The notes beneath the pieces were generated by a model, which searched no databases, had not been told where the DNA came from, and worked only from the letters and a program-made list of their open reading frames with translations. Made by a program: the position numbers and the translations under genes. Shown here in pieces: positions 55,195-64,000 of a DNA stretch of 64,000 nt; position 1 is the stretch's first letter, and each line of letters opens with the position of its first letter. Origin of the DNA: Desmodus rotundus (lineage: Eukaryota; Chordata; Mammalia; Chiroptera; Phyllostomidae); assembly GCF_022682495.2 (NCBI RefSeq), contig NC_071396.1, positions 55,796,022-55,860,021 on the forward strand, in the 5' to 3' direction.

Positions 55195-55830
55195 CTTAGT
55201 CACTCATTCATGTAATAAATATGTTCACGTGCTTGCTGTGTGCCAGGTACTACTCTAGGCACTGGAAATGGAGTGAAAAAGCAGATAAGCATTCCTGCTT
55301 TCACAGAACGTACATTCCGGAGTGGACAAGGGGGTAGATTAGATGACATCAGAGTGATAATGGGCAGAGGGGTGGGATCCTGGAGGGCTGAATAAGCTGT
55401 TTTAAGGATTTACCTTTTCTTCTGAGAAACAGGAAGCCATGGGATGTTTTGAGCAAAGGTAGGGCCTGCACCAATGCAGATTTAAAAGGATCACTCTGGC
55501 GGCCACAGTGATCATGAAGAAGGATGCAAGGAAGAGGAGAAAGCCAGTTAGGACACTGGAAATGGCAGAGGACGGTGGCTTGCTCCATGGTGGCAGCCAA
55601 GAAGGCGGTGAGACCTGGTCATCTTCTGAATCTACTTTGAAGGTAAAGACCAGCAGGTGTTGCTGATGAATCAGACATGGAGTCATGTAAGGGAAAGAAA
55701 AGTGGGGAAAACTCCAACATGAGCACTACAAAGGATCAAGTTATTAACAGAGGTAGGTAAGACAGAGAAGAACAAGTTGGGGGATGAAGATCAGGCGTGT
55801 GTTTTTATCACATTAAGTGTGAGTTGCTTG
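55195..55830 (-). repeat. L2 LINE, long, minus orientation
   Basis: 'gctgtgtgccaggtactact', 'ttttgagcaaaggtagggcc', 'aaaaggatcactctggcggc', 'aatctactttgaaggtaaag' keep the reverse L2 order for over 500 bases. The minus-strand frames at 55349-55686 are inside it. Confidence 0.75.
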
Positions 55831-56579
55831 TTGGACTTTTAAGTGGAGACGCAGAGTAGATGGTTAAATATGAGAGTCTCAAGTCCAAAGAAAACATCTG
55901 GACCCAAATTACAAGTCTGCACCAAGCTCAGAGAAATATCACAGAATGCTTCAGCCACATCAGTTACAAGGGTAAGGATGCTCTTGCTGCTGTATGCGTC
56001 CTCTGTCCCGCCCCGCCCTCCTCCCATTTGTAGCTGTAACTGCTTTGCGAGGCAGTGAGCTCATATGTGCTTTCCTCCACACTCTGGGGTTGAGTCTGTA
56101 TTCTAACAATCCTATCCAAGGATTTCATTAAAAGATATTTTTATAAAAAGTTTTTCAACTTTAAAGCTTAGCCCCAGAATTCCAAGAGGACAGGAATGAC
56201 CACGGTCAAAAAACAAAAACTCACTAGGAACAAAGTTTCCTACCTGAAAAGTCTCGAGGAAACCTGGAAATTCCTGGGATGGACACAAGGAGGAGCATGA
56301 TGGGCCCAGAGAGAAATGCCTGGGTGACAGGTGGCAGAGTAGGTGTCAATTCAGAATCCTGGTGGGTTTCTTCAGCTGATGAATACTGAAATGTTCTGAC
56401 AATTTTTTTCCGCTTAAAATAGGAACAATGAATATGTAGGGATGTTTTAAATGTTAATAGAAGCAGTGTTAAGGAATAAAATTGAACCTATTGTTTTGCA
56501 CACAGCTGGATCTACTGAAGGAAATGCAGTGTGTATTTTTGAGGGTTCCTTTCAAAATGTGCATACTTAAAATAAGCAA
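55831..56579. other. Intergenic, nothing firm
   Basis: The left part may continue the preceding L2 ('cttttaagtggagacgcaga'). No gene. Confidence 0.4.
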
Positions 56580-56710
56580 AAACTCCAGGGAGTCAGACTG
56601 TAGGGGAAAGACCTGGGGACTGGAAATGAGAAGATCTGGCTTCCAGCTCCAGCTCTATGGCAAATCGCTGATTTCTAAATTTCACATTCTAAAATGCAGA
56701 TTCTAAGATC
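56580..56710 (+). repeat. MIR-like SINE fragment
   Basis: 'gactggaaatgagaagatct' and 'ccagctctatggcaaatcgc' resemble the 5' half of MIR. Confidence 0.5.
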
Positions 56711-56859
56711 ACTCACAGTTGGTACAAAGTGAAAGAAAGACAATGTGTGTGGTAATGGCAGACCTAGAAGCACTGAGGGCCACCACGCATGGGACTGGGC
56801 TAAAGCCTCTGACAGGATGACGTTCAAGGCTTCTGTGTCTGGAAGACATGGGGATAAGG

Positions 56860-57090
56860 TAGAGGGCTTTGGAACAAGAGTCCTTGGATTCAAATCCCAA
56901 CTCTGGGTAACCCTAACAATTTACTCACCCTCTCCGCACTCAGTTTGCTCATCTGCAGAATGGGGGTTATATGCTTCTTGCCTTATTAGGAAGGTTATCA
57001 AGAAGGTTGACTAAGGTATTACACATGCAGCACTTAGCATGGTGCCCACTATATAATAAGTATTTGATAGTTATTAGCATTTATTGCTAT
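56860..57090 (+). repeat. MIR SINE, plus orientation
   Basis: 'ccttggattcaaatcccaac', 'cagtttgctcatctgcagaa', 'gcacttagcatggtgcccac' and 'gatagttattagcatttatt' give a nearly complete MIR. Confidence 0.8.
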
Positions 57091-57274
57091 CATGTGTAAT
57101 TCTCATAACAAGGTTGTGAAGTGTGTAGTCATTATCACTGCTGTGTTATAGCTGTCAAATTAGAGTGATTGAATAATTTGTCGGAGGTCACACTGCTGGT
57201 ACATAATAAACACCACTAGTAAGTAGTAAAGAATGTGGAGATGTTAATTACCTATATTTTCATACTTGAAAGGG

Positions 57275-57675
57275 GTTGTGGGATCTTTCGGTTTGTTCCC
57301 TCCCACTCAGCTCACTGCAGGTACAGGGCTTCCCTGTGCTATTCCTCAGCCTCGGGTGCTATCAGTGTCCACCTCCATGCTGCTGTCTCCATCCACAGAG
57401 CCACTGCTCACTCCCATTTCACATTTTTGGAGAAGTCTTCCCTGACCATCACCCTAAAACAGTCCCCGCCACCCCCTTCAGAGTAACTGCCTGTGACATT
57501 ACCCTGTTTCATTTTCTTTGCAGAAGTAACTGATGAACCCACTCATTCGATGGCTGTCTATCTCTTCCCACCAGAATGTAAGCTCCTTGGAAAAGAACTG
57601 TGGCTTCTTCACCTCTCAATCCCCACTGCCTGGAAGAGTGCCTAGCACATAGTAGATGCTCAATGAATAACAGAC
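57275..57675 (+). repeat. L2 LINE 3' end, plus orientation
   Basis: 'gaagtcttccctgaccatca', 'attaccctgtttcattttct', 'agaatgtaagctccttggaa' and 'gtgcctagcacatagtagat' are the canonical L2 3' end. The copy is among the best preserved in the window. Confidence 0.82.
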
Positions 57676-58599
57676 AAAGGTCTGACTAATAAACTACCTG
57701 ACTGAGTCTTCTGACCGTGACCTCAATGTACTTCTATAAATCTTCTTCAATAGTCTTCTGTTTTAGGTCTGCAAATGCCAAAGGAGCTGGCATAAATACT
57801 CTTGCTCCCTTTACAGCTCCCCATCAATTTCCCTCTCCTGTGCATGCACCAGGCTAACGGGCCAGTATGATCAGAAATGATCTTGTCCTCTCCCCGAAGT
57901 GGATGCTAAATGGTGAGGGTTAATGGGATCCCCATTGCACTCACTCATTCTAAGCACCACACCATGGCCAACCTAATACTGGGACTCCTATTGTACATCA
58001 AACTTCATTTTGTTGCCATGCTGTTGCACCTGCAAGCAGAATCTCTGTCAAGTTTGTTTCAATGATGGCGTTCCAGAAGGAAAATGCCAACTGAGCTCAT
58101 TACTAAAATAAATTGAAACTACACAAGAGGCATCCCACTTTATCTTCTCAAATTTGGGGGGGGGGGGCTGATCATCAATTAACAACCATTGAAACACATG
58201 CCATCTCTCATCGGAAGAGATGAGAGACACAACACAACTTGACCTCTGTGAATCTAAATCACCCTCTCCACTAATCTTGTTGCCCAGAGATTTTCTTTCT
58301 ACTTCTTTCTAATAATTTCCCTACTGTCCATAAAGATAACTTAAGTATTAAGTATGATACTGCTAGATGAACTCTATACTCCCCACTGTCGCCACATCTG
58401 AGATACAGTGGTAACAAGTAACTATACTTCCTACCCACAGTCTAATGAGACAGAACACATAAAACATATGTAAGTCAATATATTATAAATTGTGAAAAGC
58501 GCTATTATGGGAACTCATACAGGGCTGAGGCCAAGCAACCTACTTTAGAGAAAGCAGTTAAGATTTCGGCTAAGTGCACACGTCCATCAAAATCCACAT
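57676..58599. other. Intergenic; G12 run
   Basis: A G homopolymer of twelve bases lies at 58156-58167. No gene or named repeat otherwise. Confidence 0.45.
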
Positions 58600-58740
58600 C
58601 CCTATTCTGGGGGTGAGGAAACCAAGGCTCTGGGAGGTTAAATTTTCTGCCCAAGGTTACTCACTTACTATGAGGTAGGGTTGGGAACCCATCCAGTCTG
58701 ACTGCTAGTTGCACACTCTCCATGGTACTGTGCTATTTCT
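58600..58740 (-). repeat. MIR SINE fragment, minus orientation
   Basis: 'gtgaggaaaccaaggctctg', 'gcccaaggttactcacttac' and 'ccatccagtctgactgctag' are MIR in reverse. Confidence 0.7.
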
Positions 58741-59159
58741 TGCTTAAATCAGAGAAGATGAAGGACTGACACTTAACTGGGGGAAGATGTTAAGCTCCTT
58801 CCCCTGCGTGTCCCCAGAATGTGGCGGGCACTGTGGAGTGCAGCTGCTGGGGAAGTGGAACCATCAGCTGTGGGCCTGCAGCTGGGGAAACACCCTGGCT
58901 CAGGAAGAGGACAGAGAAGGGAGGTAAGGAGACTCAAGCGAAAGGAAAACAGGAAGGCCAAGAAGAACTCTGCCTGGAGAAAATGTGGCTAACAAGAGGC
59001 CCAAGGAAATACATAGGAGAGAAAACACAGGACAGAATAAAGTGACACCCCACACTCATGCCTCCTCTGGGCCCACTCTGTGGGCAGTACTTAGATATTG
59101 GCTGAATTTCAAAGTCCATTTCTGAATCCCCCTCAGGTACCACAGGCAAACTGCCTTTT
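58741..59159. other. Intergenic, nothing recognised
   Basis: The frames at 58773-59149 on both strands have no known domain. Confidence 0.4.
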
Positions 59160-59415
59160 CCTACTTATTCCTTTATTCATTCAAAAATCATGCATTCAGT
59201 GTATTCTAATGCTGGGCACTGATAATATAAAGATGAAAGAAGTGGTCAGTGACTGGTCTTGTCTAAAACAGGGCTCACCTCTGACTCCCCAAGTCAGCCA
59301 GCAAGCGTCCAAGCCCCAAGGAGTCCCGCTGTTGCCACATGCCAGCATTGTGCCAGGCACTGGGCCACATCTAGGAGTATAAAGGTGAATAACATTTCAG
59401 GCACTGAAGGTCAGG
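59160..59415 (-). repeat. L2 LINE 3'-end fragments, minus orientation
   Basis: Two short pieces: 'ttcattcaaaaatcatgcat' with 'aatgctgggcactgataata', and 'gcattgtgccaggcactggg' with 'ggagtataaaggtgaataac'. Both fit L2 3' ends in reverse. Confidence 0.55.
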
Positions 59416-59509
59416 GCCCAGGGAAAGAGACGGATGGATGCACAGACAGTTATAATCAGCAGGGCAGGAGCTGTGGGAGAGGGAAGTACAGGGGGCCATC
59501 GAATGGATG

Positions 59510-60130
59510 AAATTGTCCCTTCTTTTGCTCATTCAGCAAATAATTACAGAGCCCCTGCTGTGTGTCAGTCACTGCTTTCTTTGCTGGGGATATGGTGATG
59601 AACAGAAAACCCCTGCCCTCATGGAGCTGGTGGCCCCGGGGGGAGGGGGAGACAATAAACAAATAACTAATAAGCAAATAAATCATTTCATTTGATAGTG
59701 TGAAGTGTTTTGAAGACCACAAAATAGGAGTGAAGGTGAGTGACAGGTGGGGTAGCTACTTTAGAGCAAGTAGGTGCGAAGCCAAGGTGCTGTAGAAGAG
59801 CCCTGAATACCAGAGGAGCTGGCCATGCAAAGAGCTGGGGAGAAAGGGTTTGAGGCAGCGGCCCATGCAGAGGACTAAGGTGGGGACAGTGTGGCCCAGC
59901 TGAGAAGCTGTAGGAAGGTCGGTATGACTGGGTAAAATCATCAGACAAAATGCAGTGGGCAGACCAACCAGAGATCAGGTTTAAGACACAGGCAGGGCCA
60001 TTTCATGGGGGCCTGGTAAGGATTTGGGGTTTTATTCATGGTGAGGTGGGAAGCCTTTGGAAGATTTTAAGAAAGATGCTGATAGGCTCTGATTTACATT
60101 TTCAAAAGGTAACTGCAATCTAATGGATGG
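59510..60130 (-). repeat. L2 LINE, nearly continuous, minus orientation
   Basis: 'acagagcccctgctgtgtgt', 'cctgccctcatggagctggt', 'gacaataaacaaataactaa', 'ggggttttattcatggtgag' and 'gctctgatttacattttcaa' follow the reverse L2 order over about 600 bases. Confidence 0.78.
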
Positions 60131-60149
60131 TTGAAATCGAGATTCTGAG

Positions 60150-60470
60150 CATTTATCTTTTTTTAATAAACCTTTTACTTTGGAATAACTACAGGTTCAT
60201 AGAAAAGTTACAAAAATAGTACAGAGACCTCCTGTACCATTCACCCACTTTCTCCTACTGTTAACATTTTACAAAACGACAGCACATTCTGCACAGCTGA
60301 GGCATCGCCGTCGGTAGACGGCCATCAACTGAACTGCAGACTGCATTCGGATTTTCCCAGTGCTTCCACCAATGTACTTTTTCTGCCCCAGGCTCCCGTT
60401 CAGGATAGTACACTGCATTTGCACCCAACCTCTTTTAAATAGTCTTCCTATGCTTGAGAAAATACCCACG
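60150..60470. mobile_element. Ancient L1 fragment
   Basis: 'gaaaagttacaaaaatagta', 'agagacctcctgtaccattc' and 'ctcctactgttaacatttta' are phrases of an old L1 3' region. I cannot be sure of the orientation. Confidence 0.45.
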
Positions 60471-61689
60471 TCAGTGAAATTCAGGTGTTCAGGTTTGCAA
60501 CTAGACGTCCTGATAGATGAAGGGGGAAAATAAAATAAAGTACAAGTCCTGATACATAAGGGGGGAAAGAATAGACTCAGGCAGACTACTTCTAGAGGTT
60601 TCTTTAGTTATCTAAGCAGGAGAGGAGGAAGCCTACTCAAAGGAATGGGGTGGGGGCTGATTTAATCAATGTAGTCCCAAATTAGGAAGAACAGTCTCAG
60701 AGCAATCTTTTAACAATAAATTTTGCTTTATGAAAAGCTTAATACATTGCCCTCAATTTTCTCATTTTTGTGTGAGAAGAGTGAAACTTTATATGGATTT
60801 ATACTGCTCCAGCCCACAGAATCTCATTTGGGGGCAACACCTCACAGAAAAATTACAAAATTACGATTACTTACTGAACCCACAAACATTTACTGGGCAC
60901 CTTCTATGTTGCAGTTACTATGCTGTCCTCTCCAGATAGACGTGTTTCCTGCCTAGCAGAGTCTGTGTGGACATCAAAGGAGCTGTGGTTTTAGAAGCAT
61001 GCTATGGACCAAGGAAAATCAAAGAACTAACTGCAGAAAAGACATGTTCAGAGATGTATTACTAACCTAGTGGAGCTAGTGATTATAGGCATCTTGACAC
61101 TGAAGTGTTAGCTGTACATGGAGTGTGAAGGCTGGGAGTGTCACACAGGATGAGACAGGATGGGTGACCACTCCTTGGGGAAAACACAGCATTCTATGGC
61201 AAGCGAGGCTTCCAGCATAATTTAATCAGAGGAAAGTGAGTTTTGGGGCAACTTCGCTGTGTCTGCACCTAAACAAGCAGCAGTCTCTACAATCTGTCCT
61301 TAGTGCTATATCTCGTCCCTACTCTCTCCTGACCATGTCCATTGGTCTACCTGGGGATTCAGAAGTTAGGGAATCCCTTGGTAGGAGATCTTAGACCAAA
61401 ACATAAGAATCTTGATCCCAGTTAAGAGGATTAAAAAATAATAACAAGTATTACCGAGCTCCTACCATAGGTTCAGCAGAGCAAGATGCACAGCTCCTTG
61501 ACCACATCCCCTCAGCAACAGAGGTTAAGGAGCCTAGGGCGATGGCAACCAGGTGATGCTGGGGTCACAGGGTTACAGTTACGCTCCAGGCACCTGTGAG
61601 GGGCTGCCTGAGAAAAGGCAGCCCTGACCAGCTGGTGCTTTTCCCTTCCTTGTCCTAATTCCACAGTCAGAGAAGCAGTGGTTACTTTT
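60471..61689. other. Intergenic, nothing firm
   Basis: 'acccacaaacatttactggg' near 60879 hints at a short L2 3' end in reverse. No gene. Confidence 0.35.
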
Positions 61690-61840
61690 AAATAGTACCT
61701 TGGAGACTTACTTCTTGCTTTAGGATCTCTGGGGGTGCTAGGTAAAAATAAAAACCCTGGGTCCTCTTCCAGGCCTCCTGAATCGAATTTCCAGCATTTT
61801 TATTTTAGGTAAGTTTTCCTAAGTGATCCTGACCTACCTG
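61690..61840 (+). mobile_element. MER5A-like hAT DNA transposon remnant
   Basis: 'ctgggtcctcttccaggcct', 'cctgaatcgaatttccagca' and 'cctaagtgatcctgacctac' match the central part and end of MER5-type non-autonomous hAT elements. Confidence 0.55.
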
Positions 61841-62209
61841 ACACCCCGAGCCCTGCTGTCCTAAGGGCACCCCACCTGTCTTATGAATGTCCACGATGAA
61901 AGCAAAGTATGGGAGAGATGCAAACGACAGGGAGGAGGTCTTACTGGAGGTGGCGGGCGAGGCAAAGTGCCATTTCCCACGGCCACTCCTGTGCTCTCCT
62001 GTGGTTAGAGAACGGTCAGTCTGGATCATTTAAACCGGTCTGTGGATGTTCTGTAACCTGTCTAGGTATTGTTACTGCTTGGCTTGAACTTTCCTGAGGT
62101 GATTGTCCACGTTGATTCTCTGAGGCCCTTTGGGCTGAGAACTTCAAAGCCAGGGATTACTCTTAACTCTCTCCAATTTTCCCATAAAAATATCCAGAAT
62201 AACCTCAAG
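61841..62209. other. Intergenic, nothing recognised
   Basis: No gene or repeat that I can name. Confidence 0.4.
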
Positions 62210-62420
62210 CCAGTGAGTCCTGATGGTTAAGAAGACAGGCTCTAGAACCCAGGCACTAGAAGGCTGTATGTTCTTGGATATCTTGTGCCTCAGTTTGCTT
62301 GTCCATACAATGGGTTGACCGCCAGGATCTCTCTTACCTGGGTGTGGTAAGGAGCAAACAAGACAATCTGTCCCAGACTCTCAGCACATGCCCAGAACAG
62401 AGTTCATGCATGACATATGT
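62210..62420 (+). repeat. MIR SINE, plus orientation
   Basis: 'agaagacaggctctagaacc', 'gtgcctcagtttgcttgtcc' and 'gtaaggagcaaacaagacaa' follow MIR. Confidence 0.7.
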
Positions 62421-63164
62421 TAGCTCAGACAGACAACCAGTCAGAAATACTGGGCCCCCCACACGGAAGTGCCTGCAGCATACCTGGCTGACACAAGAGT
62501 CACCGTGGAGGGGTGGGGGGAAAAAAGAAAGGGGAGCTTATTCATGAAGAAGCAGATGATGTTCTGCAGAGAACTCCAAGAGCTGAGCAAGGCTGCGTGG
62601 GAGGACAGGGGGTAGAGGAAAAGAGGGAACAGTGCTCAGGGCCCCTGCTCCCACTGGGGTGGGGATCATGCGTGACAGGACGGGAAAAGAAGGGAAGTCA
62701 CAAACTCATAGTGCACCTGTCTGTCATCCTGGGTGAGCAATAGAGATAATAAGAATCCTCAAGACCAGGCTGCATCATTAGATGAAGAATTAAGAAGCCT
62801 ATTATTAGGAGAAATGGATGCTGTGTGAAACCAGAGCTTTTAGAACAAAGAGAATCAGACTGACATCTCGTGAGGCTGGGAAAGCATGTTTCTTTCGTGA
62901 TCAGCAACAGGCCTTGGGGTCCTTTGTTTTCTTTTGTTTTATTGTTTTCTTGTCACATTTTAATGCCCAGACCCCAGGTTGAACCCTGGCAGAGTCTATG
63001 AAGTTTTCGTAGGGAGGTGCTTCATAGGGGGAGGATTTCTCGTCACAGGCATACTCACAATCTGTATTTGAAGTGCTTTATTTAAACTGCTTAGAAAATA
63101 CTTCAGAGGCAGGGCTGCATAATCTCATCTTAAACTCTGCCTTCTTCTTTTCAATGGAGGTGGT
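62421..63164. other. Intergenic, nothing recognised
   Basis: Contains a G-rich patch at 62508-62522 and a TTTTG/TTTTC patch at 62926-62952. No gene. Confidence 0.4.
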
Positions 63165-63335
63165 TCAGGGGTGGAAAATGGATGTAGCTCTCAGGCTGGA
63201 TTCAAACACGGTTCACATTAAGGGACTGAATGTGTTACCTTGGGAAAATCACTTAGACCCTCTGAACCTCAGTTTCTTCACCTGCAAAATGGAGTCAAGC
63301 TTGTAACCACCCTTATAGAATTCTGAAAAATAAGA
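63165..63335 (+). repeat. MIR SINE, plus orientation
   Basis: 'aggctggattcaaacacggt', 'ccttgggaaaatcacttaga' and 'cctcagtttcttcacctgca' follow MIR. Confidence 0.72.
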
Positions 63336-64000
63336 CAAAGCACACATGGAGTGGCACTAGAGCAAACCCACAGAGAAAGGACACTCTCCCATCGATGTCA
63401 TTGTTGTCACCATTTCTAAGAGGTTATGGGAGCAACAAAGGTAGCCAGCATAAAACCAAGAAGTTCCCTGGCTTAGTTCCACAGTAGCATTCAGCAAACA
63501 CACAGATCACCTGTTTTAACCCTAACAATAACGGAAGCCATCACCAGATTTATTTCATAATAAGTTCCCTGTCCTGTTTGAAAAAGCAATTATTTCCAGG
63601 ACTAGAAGTACCAAGGGTTCACGTCTCCTTTAAGACCAATGGTATTGTTGTGTCAAGACTGAAAATTTCCCCACCACATTTGCCCATTGCCCTGACCCCA
63701 CTCCACCCCACCAACAGCAGCCAATTCCCAAGTCTCCTTTCTTCCCCAAAGTTGATATGCATAGCACATATGGCTCAGAAAGGAAAGCAATTCTTGTTCT
63801 TTCTCAGGTTTTCCTGTTTTCTAGGCCCACGGATTTGTATTTCCATGTTCCAGTCTCCCCAGAGCTGTGGATTCCTTTAAGGGCATTTTAGAAAAGAGAT
63901 GTGAGCATGAGAGAGAGTTGAGTGTGCCATATATAAACAAAGACCATTATCCCCCACCCCCCAGAAAACAAAACCCCACACATCCTTCCACTCACTCTGA
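63336..64000. other. Intergenic, nothing recognised
   Basis: No gene or named repeat. The frame at 63578-63880 has no known domain. Confidence 0.4.

Noticed and set aside
1..64000. CRISPR arrays, operons, prophage or plasmid features
   Set aside because: Nothing of the kind is visible. Spliced gene structure and mammalian repeats show this is vertebrate nuclear DNA.

Overview
The window is vertebrate nuclear DNA, almost certainly from a bat (Chiroptera). The evidence is two tRNA-derived SINEs of the bat VES type, several L1 retrotransposons with the G-rich 3' UTR familiar from bat L1s, and a background of old mammalian repeats (MIR, L2, degenerate L1). There are no bacterial-style genes or operons. 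Most open frames are chance or lie inside L1 copies.

One real protein-coding gene is present, on the minus strand between 31092 and 18839. It is GRXCR2, the inner-ear glutaredoxin and cysteine-rich domain protein, in three coding exons (30757-31092, 24670-24897, 18839-19021). All junctions are GT-AG and in phase 0, and the product is 248 residues, the length I know for human GRXCR2. The gene looks intact. Its introns hold only small or old repeats. In human the flanking genes are PRELID2 and SH3RF2; I see no exon of either here.

Layout: 1-8246 is intergenic with old repeats and one VES SINE. 8247-15090 is L1 copy A, about 6.8 kb, with a 12-bp target-site duplication. 15091-18838 is mostly L2. 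18839-31092 is GRXCR2. 31093-34010 is its 5' flank, with MIR, L2 and a CA repeat. 34011-39426 is L1 copy B, about 5.4 kb. 39427-45263 is intergenic with old L1 pieces. 45264-46730 is the 5'-truncated L1 copy C. 48245-50132 is L1 copy D, an ORF1-only element of the HAL1 (half-L1) type. 50133-64000 is intergenic and rich in minus-strand L2 and MIR.

The most interesting material is in the L1 copies. Copy B lacks exactly one 1392-nt block of the 5' UTR of copy A. That block starts with GT, ends with AG and carries a long polypyrimidine tract before the AG, so B looks like a spliced L1 transcript that was reinserted. A and B also share an ORF1 frameshift in an A8 run and a compensated double frameshift that removes the endonuclease QETH segment. 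A, B and C share an in-frame TGA before the ORF2 Cys-rich C-terminus. This suggests a lineage that spread while carrying defective or recoded frames. A and B are direct repeats on either side of GRXCR2 and could recombine to delete it.
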